Assembly (NCBI GenBank): GCA_002256345.1
Contig: NKIY01000016.1
Span: 19,373-83,372 of the forward strand
Source of the DNA: Bradyrhizobiaceae bacterium PARB1
Lineage (GTDB): Bacteria > Pseudomonadota > Alphaproteobacteria > Rhizobiales > Xanthobacteraceae
Reading direction: 5' to 3'
DNA length: 64,000 nt
Under the pieces are notes generated by a model. It ran no database searches and was not told the DNA's origin. It was given only the letters and a program-made list of their open reading frames with translations. Numbering within the stretch: the stretch's first letter is position 1; each line of letters starts with the position of its first letter. Below are positions 55,969-64,000 of this stretch, in pieces. The translations under genes and the position numbers were made by a program.

Positions 55969-56175
55969 TCAACGCATAAGCTTGGCGGCCGAGACGACAT
56001 TGAAGGCGGAGTCCATGGCATCGATGGAGCCGCCGTTCTCGCCGACGATGCCAAGCAGCATGAGCGTGTTTGCCGTCGACGATCCTGCGGCGATCACCAC
56101 CTTCTGCTTCAGGTCGGACCTTGCGATGTCGCTATACGAGGTCATCAAACTCTGAAAGTCATAAGCCGGACAGGT
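55969..56175 (-). pseudogene. 3' fragment of an unrecognised gene
   Basis: The end of this minus-strand frame reads like real protein (D-L-K-Q-K-V-V-I-A-A-G-S-S-T-A-N-T-L-M-L-L-G-I-V-G, S-I-D-A-M-D-S-A-F-N-V-V). Upstream of about 56175 the sequence belongs to the IS110 element and the frame is unlike coding sequence. I do not recognise the family. The gene was probably cut by the IS110 insertion. Confidence 0.45.
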
Positions 56176-56336
56176 GACCGCAACGACCAAGTGCCGTAAC
56201 GGCCGAGTAGACTTGAGTCGATGGTGGCTGCATCGGCGGGTGCATCGGCGGGTGATGGTGTGGATGGCGTCCGCAACCGGCATCTGATGTGCCAAAGTGA
56301 GTCGTTGTCAGATTCACTCAAAGGGAGCCATCCACG

Positions 56337-57362
56337 ATGCCCGTTATGACAGTCGGTCTTGATCTTGCAAAACACGTTTTCCAGATTCATGCGATCGACG
56401 AAACTGGTGGAGTCGTCGCCCGTAAAAAGCTTCGCCGCTCGGAAGTGCTCGAATTCTTCCAGGCGCTGTCACCCTGCTTGATCGGCATGGTGGCCTGCGG
56501 TAGCGCTCATCATTGGGGCCGGGAGCTGACCGCGCTCGGCCACGACGTTCGGCTGATGCCGGCGGCCTACGTCAAGCCTTACATCAAACGAGGCAAGAAC
56601 GACGCGGTCGACGCGGAGGCAATCTGCGAGGCGGTCACCCGACCGACGATGCGATTTGTCGAGATCAAGAGCGCTGAGCAGCAATCTGGCTTGATGCTGC
56701 ACCGGACACGCGAGCTGCTGGTCCGGCAAAGGACCGCATTGATCAACTCGCTTCGCGGCCAGCTTGGCGAATTTGGATTGATCGCGCCGAAGGGCGTCTG
56801 GAGCATCCCCGACTTGCATGCGCTCGCCAAAAACGCGACCTCTGCCATCCTACCCGACGCGGTTCGCGGATGCGTCGAGCTGATCATGGGCCAGATCGAC
56901 GATCTGCAGACGCGCATCCGGACCATCGAGAAGGCTATCCGCGTTCAAGTTCGCGCCAGCGAGGTTAGCCAGCGGCTGAAGACAATACCCGGCATCGGAG
57001 TAATCACGGCTTCCGCTCTCACCGCCACTATTGGCGACATCAAGGCCTTCAAGTCTGGGCGGCATCTAGCAGCTTGGATCGGTCTCGTGCCACGACAGTC
57101 CGGATCGGGCGGCAAGGTCCACATGGGCAGCATTTCGAAGAAAGGGGACGCCTATCTGCGCAAGCTACTCGTCCTCGGCGCCACCGCGGTGATCCGTTAT
57201 TGTCGCAACAAGCCCGAGCTTGCCGGCTGGATTAACGCGCTGCTCCAGCGACGCCCCGCGCGTGTGGTGACGATCGCGGTGGCCAACAAGATGGCGCGGA
57301 TTGCGTGGGCGATCATGAGCCGTGGCGAAACATTCCGCCAGGCGGCGTCTGCGATCGCCTGA
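56337..57362 (+). CDS. IS110-family (IS1111 type) transposase with a changed catalytic residue
   Basis: The 341-residue protein has the two IS110 domains: N-terminal DEDD RuvC-like (G-L-D-L-A-K with Asp9, K-N-D-A-V-D-A-E-A-I with Asp89 and Asp92) and C-terminal transposase_20 (I-P-G-I-G-V-I-T-A-S-A-L, G-L-V-P-R-Q-S-G-S-G-G-K). In the family the second catalytic residue is Glu in M-E-A-C-G; here it is Val52 (M-V-A-C-G), coded GTG. The rest of the frame is intact. The element may be a recent, catalytically dead copy. Start codon at 56337. Confidence 0.9.
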   Translation: MPVMTVGLDLAKHVFQIHAIDETGGVVARKKLRRSEVLEFFQALSPCLIGMVACGSAHHWGRELTALGHDVRLMPAAYVKPYIKRGKNDAVDAEAICEAVTRPTMRFVEIKSAEQQSGLMLHRTRELLVRQRTALINSLRGQLGEFGLIAPKGVWSIPDLHALAKNATSAILPDAVRGCVELIMGQIDDLQTRIRTIEKAIRVQVRASEVSQRLKTIPGIGVITASALTATIGDIKAFKSGRHLAAWIGLVPRQSGSGGKVHMGSISKKGDAYLRKLLVLGATAVIRYCRNKPELAGWINALLQRRPARVVTIAVANKMARIAWAIMSRGETFRQAASAIA

Positions 57363-57767
57363 GCTGAGATCGCGCCGACAAGGAAAGTAAGTTAGCTGCC
57401 GGAGTGGGACTATCGAATTGGTGAGAGCGACGACGACGTAATGGCAACCGGTCGAGACCGGGGATCAGGAAAACCCGAACCTGTGCATGCGCATCAAGCG
57501 CGACACGAGTGGCTGGGACCAGATCCGCGGACTACCATTAGGGCCCGCGGACAGGAATCCGCTTCGATGAGGCCGGATCGATGACCGCACCCCGACCAAA
57601 CGTTGCTGAGACATCGAAAAAGTTCTTGCCAAGCGGACGCCATCCATCGATGCACAGGTGTGATCTCTGCGATCTTCTGCATTTTCTGCAATGTAAGGCA
57701 GAATTTTACCGAAATTTGCAGAACGGCCATGAGCTCCTATCTCTCAGAGATACTGTGAGGGATCGAC
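57363..57767. promoter_or_regulatory. IS110 right flank and operator-like repeats before the next gene
   Basis: The first part is the outer sequence of the IS110 element. The last 100 bases hold four half-sites: TTCTGC at 57675-57680 and 57684-57689, GCAGAA at 57698-57703 and 57718-57723. These make an inverted pair around 57684-57703 and lie 45-90 bases upstream of the start at 57768, so they may bind a repressor of that gene. No gene is supported. Confidence 0.5.
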
Positions 57768-58292
57768 GTGGTTGGAAACAAAGAACTGGAGGCCGGGCTT
57801 AAGGCCATGGCGGAGGACTTCCATCTGCCTGGTGGAGGACGCAAGAAGCTCGCGCGGCTTGTCGTCGGACACCTGTGGTGGTTCGATGCTGCCGAACAGC
57901 GGGGCATGAGTTGGCAAGACATGATCCGGGCGATGACTGCCGCCGGTGTGAACGGCAGAGGCAACAAGCCCATCACCGTTGGGACACTATCCTCAACGGT
58001 CTGGCGAGTACGGACGAAGGGAGAGGCGAGCGGTGCCCGCGAACAAGAACGGCCTGGACCAACGCCCACCCTACCGAGCGGGCAAACTCGGAAAAGCACA
58101 AAAAACTGCGGCACCGGCCAGCCGCGGCAACGCATACGAAAGGCCCCCCCGGAGAATAGTGATGATGACGAGCTCAGTCGACCTGCACCGAAGTGGGCGG
58201 TAGACAGAGAACGGTCCGGTCGGGCCAACAAGCATGTGCGGGCCTTTATGGACAGAGCCCGAGCCGTGCGCCGCCGATCAGAGGACGACTAG
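57768..58292 (+). CDS. hypothetical protein of plasmid/element type
   Basis: The 174-residue product (GTG start) has an ordered N-terminal 85 residues (L-V-V-G-H-L-W-W-F-D-A-A-E-Q-R-G-M-S-W-Q-D-M-I-R-A-M-T-A-A-G) with a likely helix-turn-helix-like part ending P-I-T-V-G-T-L-S-S-T-V-W-R, then a basic, low-complexity tail. It looks like a DNA-associated protein of mobile elements. Function unknown. It has its own operator-like upstream region. Confidence 0.6.
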   Translation: MVGNKELEAGLKAMAEDFHLPGGGRKKLARLVVGHLWWFDAAEQRGMSWQDMIRAMTAAGVNGRGNKPITVGTLSSTVWRVRTKGEASGAREQERPGPTPTLPSGQTRKSTKNCGTGQPRQRIRKAPPENSDDDELSRPAPKWAVDRERSGRANKHVRAFMDRARAVRRRSEDD

Positions 58293-58707
58293 CAACGGCC
58301 GCACCTCGCCGAGGGCATGAGCCGGACCGTCAGCGGCTTTCGGCCTTCCAAATCGGCTCAGCGGGTTCGGCCCAGACCGGGCGCTCCGCAGTTCCCGCTC
58401 GATCGGCTTGTCGGCGAACCGCTGCCTACTCTTGCCGCGTTGTCGCTCAATCAGCTTAGGAAAGTCGACAACATCGATATCGAGGCGCATACCGAAATCC
58501 TTGGCGAGGATACTTTTCCGCGTGGGCAGGGACCTCGGGGGTCGGAACTACGAGTCGCGCCTGCCCCATCGGGGAAAAGCTTTTTTCCGCTCTTGACCCA
58601 GAAGGCGCACCCGCCGTATCCGGATGAGGGTCAGCCGGCGAGATAGACTCGGCGTTTGCCGTCCCTGCCGGTCACCCTGCTCACGATGTGTTCGGCGTCA
58701 TCGCCTC
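58293..58707. other. region with possible minus-strand gene remnant
   Basis: On the minus strand 58278-58490 the frame reads M-R-L-D-I-D-V-V-D-F-P-K-L-I-E-R-Q-R, then R-Q-R-F-A-D-K-P-I-E-R-E-L-R-S-A-R, which looks like real coding sequence, but a stop lies about 20 codons upstream and no start signal is present. It may be the tail of a lost mobilization gene. The rest, up to the IS3 end at 58708, shows nothing clear. Confidence 0.35.
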
Positions 58708-58772
58708 TGAGACCAAATGAGGGACTTCACGAAAGGAGGATTTCTGGTTCATCGTAGCCGTCAGGAGCGAAG

Positions 58773-59147
58773 ATGAAGCAGAAATCCGAACTGGGCAAAG
58801 CGCCCGCAGAACAAGTGCTAAAAGATATCCGGCGGCAGACGCGTCGGCAGTATTCGGCGGAAGAGAAGATCCGTATCGTGCTGGAAGGACTGCGCGGCGA
58901 GGAGAACATCTCCGAGCTGTGCCGCCGCGAAGGCATTGCCGCCTCGATGTATTACGGTTGGTCGAAGGAGTTTCTGGAGGCCGGCAAACGCCGCCTGGCG
59001 GGTGACACGGCCCGTTCCGCCACGTCCGGTGAGGTGAAAGACCTTCGCCGCGAAGCCTCCGAATTGAAGGAGGTGGTGGCCGACCTGACCCTGGAGAACC
59101 GCCTGCTCAAAAAAAGCATGAACGGGGCTGGGGAAAACGAGGCATGA
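58773..59147 (+). CDS. IS3-family transposase OrfA (helix-turn-helix)
   Basis: The 124-residue protein has the IS3 OrfA helix-turn-helix (Y-S-A-E-E-K-I-R-I-V-L-E-G-L-R-G-E-E-N-I; C-R-R-E-G-I-A-A-S-M-Y-Y-G-W) and a leucine-zipper-like C-terminal coiled coil. It binds the element's ends. Its TGA overlaps the ATG of OrfB by four bases. Confidence 0.92.
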   Translation: MKQKSELGKAPAEQVLKDIRRQTRRQYSAEEKIRIVLEGLRGEENISELCRREGIAASMYYGWSKEFLEAGKRRLAGDTARSATSGEVKDLRREASELKEVVADLTLENRLLKKSMNGAGENEA

Positions 59148-60124
59148 GGTATCCAGCATCCGAGAAATCCGAAATAATCGCGCTGGTCGAGCAATCGCAT
59201 CTGCCTGCCAGGCGCACGTTGGAAAAGCTCGGCATCCCGCGAGCCACCTTTTATAGATGGTACGATCGCTATCGCGAGGGTGGCATCGAGGCGCTGGCCG
59301 ATCACCGCTCCAAGCCGGACCGGGTCTGGAATCGCATCCCGGACGATGTCCGCGGTCAGATCGTCGATCTGGCACTGGAACACCCCGAGCTGTCGCCGCG
59401 AGAGCTGGCGGTGCGCTTCACCGACGAGAGAAAATACTTTGTCTCCGAGGCTTCGGTCTATCGGCTGCTGAAGGCGCACGACCTGATCACCAGCCCCGCC
59501 TATGTGGTGATCAAGGCGGCTAATGAGTTCAAGGACAAGACCACGGCGATCAACCAGCTTTGGCAGACCGACTTCACCTACCTCAAGATCACTGGCTGGG
59601 GCTGGTACTATCTATCGACGGTGCTCGACGACTTCTCTCGTTACATTGTGGCCTGGAGGCTTGGTCCCACCATGTGCGCCTCCGACGTCACGGCCACGCT
59701 CGATCAGGCGCTTGCCGCCTCAGGCCTGGACCACGTCAATATAAAGCAGCGGCCACGGCTTCTGAGCGACAACGGATCAAGTTACGTCGCGGAAGATCTG
59801 GCCACCTGGCTCAAGGGCAAGGATATGCAGCATGTGCGCGGTGCGCCGTATCATCCCCAGACCCAAGGCAAGATCGAGCGCTGGCATCAGACCTTGAAGA
59901 ACCGCATCCTGCTCGAGAATTACCATTTACCGAGGGACCTCGAACGTCAGGTCAGCGGCTTCGTCGAACACTACAACCATCACCGCTATCATGAGAGCAT
60001 CGACAACCTCACGCCTGCGGATGTTTACTTCGGCCGAGCCGAAACCATCCTGACTGAGCGTGCGCGCATCAAACGTGAAACCATTGCAAACCGCCGCTTG
60101 CAGCATCGATTGCAAGCCGCTTAA
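59144..60124 (+). CDS. IS3-family transposase OrfB (DDE integrase core)
   Basis: The 326-residue protein has an N-terminal HTH_21-like part and an rve integrase domain with the DDE triad in W-Q-T-D-F-T-Y, L-L-S-D-N-G-S-S-Y and Q-G-K-I-E-R-W-H. It is in the reading frame given by the ATGA overlap, so it can be made as a separate protein rather than only by frameshift. Confidence 0.93.
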   Translation: MRYPASEKSEIIALVEQSHLPARRTLEKLGIPRATFYRWYDRYREGGIEALADHRSKPDRVWNRIPDDVRGQIVDLALEHPELSPRELAVRFTDERKYFVSEASVYRLLKAHDLITSPAYVVIKAANEFKDKTTAINQLWQTDFTYLKITGWGWYYLSTVLDDFSRYIVAWRLGPTMCASDVTATLDQALAASGLDHVNIKQRPRLLSDNGSSYVAEDLATWLKGKDMQHVRGAPYHPQTQGKIERWHQTLKNRILLENYHLPRDLERQVSGFVEHYNHHRYHESIDNLTPADVYFGRAETILTERARIKRETIANRRLQHRLQAA

Positions 60125-60273
60125 ACTTTAACCCTAGATGAGCCAGATCCTCCCTTCTCGAAATGCCTGAGCGGTCTCAAATTATCTGACGACGAACACT
60201 CACGATGAAGAACAAGCGATTTGCATAGGTGTGTCGGATTGGTCTGCCCCCATAAGGTGGTCCGGTTTCAGTC

Positions 60274-61044
60274 TTAATGCATGATCGGCTTTTCGGCTAT
60301 CGCCTGAACTGATGGTGGAGCCGATCCGCGCGGCGGTGCAGGCCAGACCATGGCCTCCGGCGCCGGTGGTTTGTAGCCGAGCGATGAGTGTGGCCGCTCG
60401 GTGTTGTAGTAGCGTCGCCAAGCCTCAATAATGATCTTTGCCTCGGCAAGGCTGTAGAAGATTTCACCGTTGAGCAGTTCGTCGCGTAGCTTCGAGTTGA
60501 AGCTCTCGCAATAACCGTTCTCCCATGGACTGCCAGGTTCGATGAACGCGGTCTTCGCACCGACAGCGGCGATCCAGTCCCGCACGGCCTGAGCGATGAA
60601 CTCCGGGCCGTTGTCGGAACGAACATGACCAGGCACGCCGCGCAGGATGAACAGGTCTGACAGGGCGTCGATGACGTCGGTCGAGTTGAGCTTGCGATCG
60701 ATGCGGATTGCCAGACATTCCCGGGTGAACTCGTCGATGATGTTGAGCATGCGGAACTTCCTGCCATTGTGGGTCCGGTCCTCGACGAAGTCGTAGGACC
60801 AGACATGGTTGGGATGCTCCGGCCGCAGCCGGACGCACGATCCGTCATTCAGCCAGAGCCGGCCTTTCTTCGGCTGCTTTTGGGGGACCTTCAGCCCCTC
60901 CCTCCGCCAGATCCGCTCGACACGCTTGGCATTCACCATCCAGCCTTCGGACCGCAGCATCGCCGTGATCCGGCGATAGCCATAGCGGCCGTAGCGTGAG
61001 GCAAGACGAATGATGTCAGCGGTCAGCGCCTCATCATTTGCTCT
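60274..61044 (-). pseudogene. 5'-truncated IS3-family OrfB (remnant A)
   Basis: The frame encodes most of an OrfB: A-N-D-E-A-L-T-A-D-I-I-R-L-A-S-R-Y-G-R-Y-G-Y-R-R, then the DDE core (W-S-Y-D-F-V, R-S-D-N-G-P-E-F-I, W-E-N-G-Y-C-E-S-F) to the natural end. OrfA and the first part of OrfB are missing. It is fused upstream to another IS3 piece at about 61045. It belongs to a different IS3 subgroup than the intact element beside it. Confidence 0.85.
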
Positions 61045-61045
61045 G

Positions 61046-61185
61046 CCTCCACTCCCGCACGACCTTGGCGATGAACTCCGGGCCGTTGTCGGAACGAACA
61101 TGGCCCGGCACACCGCGCAGGATGAACAGGTCTGACAGAGCGTCGATGACGTCGGTGGAGTTGAGCTTGCGAGCGAGACGGATCG
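61046..61185 (-). pseudogene. internal fragment of a second IS3-family OrfB (remnant B)
   Basis: This 140-base piece, read in its own frame, gives R-K-L-N-S-T-D-V-I-D-A-L-S-D-L-F-I-L-R-G-V-P and D-N-G-P-E-F-I-A-K-V-V-R-E-W. It repeats, with a few differences, the part of remnant A at about 60594-60722. It is a broken copy of a closely related IS and joins the GHKL gene remnant on its other side. Confidence 0.8.
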
Positions 61186-62031
61186 CGCCTTGGCGCCCTG
61201 AATGTATCCAGAGGAATAGGTTACAAACTCTCGAAGGTTCTTGATGTGCGTCGCAAAGCTTTCAGCTGCACCCGATAGTTTCGGATGCTGCTTAGCGATG
61301 ACAAGTAGCTCCTTTTGCGTCGTTTCCAGCTCGTGCAGCGCCGAGCCGAATTCGTGGGTCATGAATCCAGCGACCACGCCAAGCAAACTCATAACTTCAA
61401 GTTGCTGCTCGCGTTCGTAAGTCGCTTCCTGATGTTGAGTTGCGAGCGATTGCGTTTCCGCAAGCGCCGTAACGATTCGGGACTTTTGCGCAGTGGTTAT
61501 AAGCGGGTTAGCCTCGATCTCCGCGATTGCAGAGCGCGTCTCCCGACGAATGGACGCTAACATTTCCCGATGTTTGGCTTTTTCCTGCTCTTGCTGGGTG
61601 CGCCTATCGCTGTAGGCCATAGCCTCTACGGCACCGCGCACCATCGAGCGCAGCTCGTTGAATGCCTCGTTCTCAACGAAGCCCTCTCTATCCGCCGACG
61701 CTACAAGGCCGGTGCGCCCCCGGCCCGATGCTTGACTATTACGGGCATCGACCTGAACGAAGCCCACGAGCTGAGCCGACTGAGGTAACCGCAGCATCCA
61801 ATTTTCAACGGTCGAGGACTTAACCTGAGCGGGCATCGGAAAGTATTTGAGAGCCAGAGGAGAACGCGGCTCCCTCCGCCGCCGTGCCACGTCGGCCTGA
61901 AGCTGTAACCAGTCGTCCGAAAGGGACCCGTACGGCTGAACGCGAAAGCTTCGATCGAACACCGCCACGCCGCCATTTTCGAGAACCCAACGTTGCGCGA
62001 CGCGGCCGTCGACCGTTAACCGAGACGCTCT
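61186..62031 (-). pseudogene. remnant of a GHKL (HSP90-like/histidine-kinase-like) ATPase
   Basis: The frame, open to about 62031, reads L-T-V-D-G-R-V-A-Q-R-W-V-L-E-N-G-G-V-A-V-F-D-R-S-F-R-V-Q-P-Y-G, F-V-E-N-E-A-F-N-E-L-R-S-M-V and later L-G-V-V-A-G-F-M-T-H-E-F-G-S-A-L-H-E-L. This matches proteins with an N-terminal HSP90/MORC-like GHKL domain followed by a histidine-kinase-like dimerization region. The N-terminal ATP-binding part and the C-terminal ATPase part are both absent: a deletion fused it to the methyltransferase at 62020-62031, and IS3 remnants cut the other side. Confidence 0.65.
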
Positions 62032-62951
62032 TGCCCGACATTGTGAACCGGTTTGATGTCCAGCACGAGGTCTTGGAGGGGCATTCCAGGCAACTCGTCA
62101 ACGTAACGCTTGCGCTGAGGCACGCCTCCCTGCTTCAGCGGCCAGTGGATCCTTCCGGCCGCATCGAGCCGATCAAGCTCGCCATGCGGCACCGCCCAGT
62201 GGCGGCCCTTGGCGCTAACGTTGATGCCCCGCCATGGCTTTCCACTCTCGCCGTTGCGCGTCCCGGCGCCTGTCAGGTCGGCTCGTCGCCACTTCCTGCC
62301 ATCTGGGTCTTCATGCACGAAGAATGAATTGATGTATTCCTGATCGTATGACTGATGAACATCCTCCCACGTGAATTCGTCGGAAGCACTATAAAAGAGG
62401 ATGACATCGTGAATCGGCCCCCACCGCTTCGCCGAATTGTGGGCGCTCGTTCGCTTCCAAATAATCTCGCTTCGGAACTTGTCTGGCCCAAAGATTCCAT
62501 CGAGCAAGATTTTCAGGTAGTGGCTGGCGGTCGGATCGCAATGCAAGTAGAGGGAGCCGGTCCGCTTGAGAACGCGGCGCAACTCTACGAGTCGCTGGGC
62601 CATCATCACCAAGTAGGCCATCATATCGCTCTCGCCGAGAGCGGACCTCAAAGCAGATACAAACGTTGCGGTTGGCCCGCCGACGTGAGTCATGATTTCG
62701 TGGTAGGCAGCCTCAGCTTCTCCCGTGTGCCATGACCAAAAGTCTAAGAAAGCGCCAACCTGCGCGGAGGTGACCTCTTCAACCGGGCTCTTGAATAGGA
62801 CGTTATACCGAGCTTGGCTGTTGAACGGCGGATCCAAATAAACAAAGTCAACGCTTTCGTCCTTGATCTGCCGGCGAAGTATTTCGAGATTGTCCCCGAA
62901 GAATAATTTATTTGGCGAGGTAGCCGCAACACGTACCGAACTTTTAGCCAT
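62016..62951 (-). pseudogene. site-specific DNA methyltransferase truncated at its C-terminus
   Basis: From ATG 62951 the product has 311 residues with L-F-F-G-D-N-L-E-I-L, the catalytic D-P-P-F-N (40-44), the P-x-D-K-F-R-S-E-I-I-W-K-R region and P-L-Q-D-L-V-L-D-I, as in beta-class N6-adenine/N4-cytosine methyltransferases. In that class the S-adenosylmethionine motif (D-P-F-x-G-x-G) lies C-terminal; here the frame ends before it at Q-E-R-L-G followed by TAA, so cofactor binding is lost. The joined sequence belongs to the GHKL gene. Confidence 0.85.
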
Positions 62952-63430
62952 AGACCCCACTCCACAATGGGGCAATGAATGCGGTTAACCTGCCAACAAG
63001 CGCTTTTACTTTGCCGTAAGGACGACTCTTTTTGACGCGTAAGGTTAATCAATCCTTTTACTTCGGCCAATGGACTATGGATCATGAATGGTTTCGGCAG
63101 CTTGTTGCATGTCTGATTGCACTATCCGGTTCGATGAACGCCGTACGCGGCTGCGAGCTTATCCGCAGATGCGCGATGATCGTATCAGCTACGAGCAGTG
63201 CCAGGAAAAGCCTGGTAGGTGCATGCCTAGAAATTGGATCGGCGATTGTTGTACGTCGAGACCCAAACTCCTTCGCGAAAACGAATGGAGGGATTAGCGG
63301 GCGGACCGCGCGGAAATGCCAGCAGATGCATCCGAGAACAACTCTAGACAGCGGCTTGGCAATTCTTGCTTTTAGCAGTGGAAGACAGGCCCCGTCCGGC
63401 GAGTGCCGGGCGGGGCTTCTCGAAGCGGTC
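62952..63430. other. intergenic stretch between methyltransferase remnant and DUF736
   Basis: No gene is supported. The first 100 bases are AT-richer and carry the methyltransferase upstream region. A strong hairpin at 63389-63416 belongs to the DUF736 transcript. A weak plus-strand frame (63088-63297) shows no family. Confidence 0.45.
63389..63416 (-). terminator. strong hairpin after the DUF736 gene
   Basis: Arms GCCCCGTCCGGC (63389-63400) and GCCGGGCGGGGC (63405-63416) pair over 12 positions with a GAGT loop, 14 bases beyond the DUF736 stop on the minus strand. A short pyrimidine-rich stretch follows. It is a plausible terminator. Confidence 0.65.
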
Positions 63431-63751
63431 TCAGTCGGCGCTCTTGCGCGGCCGCGACCAGAGAAGCGTGTAGCCTTCGCCGCCTTCGTCATCGAACAGG
63501 TTGGCGTAGATCGGCGAGTTGAAGGAGGGATCGTCGAGCTTGAGTGAGAGATAGTCGCGACCCTCCTCAGAGCGCTTCGACCATGCTGCCCCGATCTCGG
63601 CCCGGCGCACATAGACGCGGTGGCTCGGAGCGTTGTCGTTGGAGCGATTGGGCTCGGCGACGATGCGGACGCCCTTGGCCTGCAGGCTCAGCGTGACGAT
63701 CTCTCCCTGAAAATCGTTACCGACCTTCTTGAACGAACCGATGGTAGCCAT
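63431..63751 (-). CDS. DUF736 family protein, second copy
   Basis: The 106-residue protein from ATG 63751 (AAGGAGA upstream) starts M-A-T-I-G-S-F-K-K-V-G and has the canonical DUF736 blocks N-R-S-N-D-N-A-P-S-H-R-V-Y, E-I-G-A-A-W-S-K, S-P-I-Y-A-N-L-F and L-L-W-S-R. It is closer to the family norm than the copy at 131-478. Such genes usually stand near transfer or replication genes of an integrative element, so another element module may continue beyond the window. The frame upstream to 63949 is not used. Confidence 0.92.
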   Translation of the reverse strand: MATIGSFKKVGNDFQGEIVTLSLQAKGVRIVAEPNRSNDNAPSHRVYVRRAEIGAAWSKRSEEGRDYLSLKLDDPSFNSPIYANLFDDEGGEGYTLLWSRPRKSAD

Positions 63752-63965
63752 ATCAAGTCTCCTTGCGTTGTTTCGGACCGCGACCACCGCGGCCTCGATG
63801 GCGATGACCAGGCCGAATGACGAGCGGCGACGCACCCGCAAGGGCCGAAGCACCGCGGAGGACGCCATGGCTTGCGACTTTCTTGAATATGTGGACGCCC
63901 TTCCCTCGGCCCAATTCAGGCCGAGCATAGATATTGAAGACAGGCTCACTCGAAAGGGACCGCAT

Positions 63966-64000
63966 ATGTCGCTGACAATCGGACTGGATATCGCGAAACA
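63966..64000 (+). CDS. first codons of another IS110-type transposase
   Basis: The last 35 bases begin at ATG 63966 and read M-S-L-T-I-G-L-D-I-A-K, the conserved N-terminus of IS110-family transposases (compare M-T-V-G-L-D-L-A-K at 56346). The gene is cut by the window end. The bases before it (ACTCGAAAGGGA) resemble those before the first IS110 gene. Confidence 0.75.
   Translation, partial: MSLTIGLDIAK

Larger units (their letters stand above)
58708..60179 (+). mobile_element. IS3-family insertion sequence
   Basis: About 1.47 kb with two transposase frames. Both ends show TGAGACC (58708-58714; complement at 60173-60179) and an inner similar stretch with GGAGGAT and GG(T/C)TCATC, i.e. imperfect terminal inverted repeats. 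No clear target duplication follows the ends, so the outer limits may be a few bases off. Both genes are intact and the element may still be mobile. Confidence 0.75.

Noticed and set aside
60274-61968. Single 564-residue protein
   Set aside because: It is a chance fusion of a GHKL ATPase fragment, an out-of-frame IS3 piece and a truncated IS3 OrfB.

Overview
The window looks like an accessory, island-type stretch of an alphaproteobacterial genome, most likely a member of the Hyphomicrobiales near Bradyrhizobium, Afipia or Nitrobacter. The reasons are a GC-rich backbone, a trb cluster in the order usual for integrative elements of this group (DUF736, lytic transglycosylase, DUF3363 relaxase, TraG, ribbon-helix-helix protein, TrbBCDEJ-TrbK-LFGI, DUF2274, LysR), and an MbfA iron exporter preceded by a perfect Irr-type operator. 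No rRNA, tRNA or CRISPR array was seen. Exact species is not decidable from the sequence alone.

Layout. 0-17 kb: conjugation module (mating-pair formation genes, coupling protein, relaxase, a candidate oriT at 1256-1499), with an SRPBCC-domain gene inserted on the opposite strand between the RHH gene and trbB. 17.5-29 kb: a two-component pair, then MgtC, an OprB-type porin and the Mg2+ P-type ATPase MgtA (all minus strand), small proteins including a PilZ protein, and a VIT-family transporter. 28.7-35.8 kb: a heavy-metal efflux unit (TolC-like, CzcA/CusA-like RND pump, a coupled small secreted protein) divergent from its own OmpR/PhoQ-like two-component system. 37-43 kb: tyrosine integrase, a serine recombinase remnant, an IS21-family element, and a truncated primase-helicase gene. 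43.5-45.1 kb: the mbfA-cytochrome b561 iron unit. 45.1-46.8 kb: gene debris and repeats.

46.8-56 kb is the most interesting part: a phosphite module. A divergent promoter separates ptxE (LysR)-ptxD (phosphite dehydrogenase, with every catalytic residue of the family at its canonical number) from a minus-strand operon encoding a PhnD/PtxB-type binding protein, permease and ATPase, followed with overlapping ends by two genes for a formate-dehydrogenase-like, NAD-linked molybdopterin enzyme. The large subunit has the conserved iron-sulfur ligands but lacks the conserved His after its molybdenum-ligating Cys (Cys369-Ala370), so it may not be an ordinary formate dehydrogenase. A hydride-abstracting Mo/W enzyme tied to reduced-phosphorus uptake would be a new arrangement; this is inference.

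56-64 kb is a decayed mobile zone: an IS110-family element whose transposase has lost one catalytic Glu, an intact-looking IS3-family element, two nested IS3 remnants, and a deletion-fused remnant of a DNA methyltransferase/GHKL-ATPase pair (probably a former restriction or defence system). A second DUF736 gene and the first bases of another IS110-type transposase close the window.
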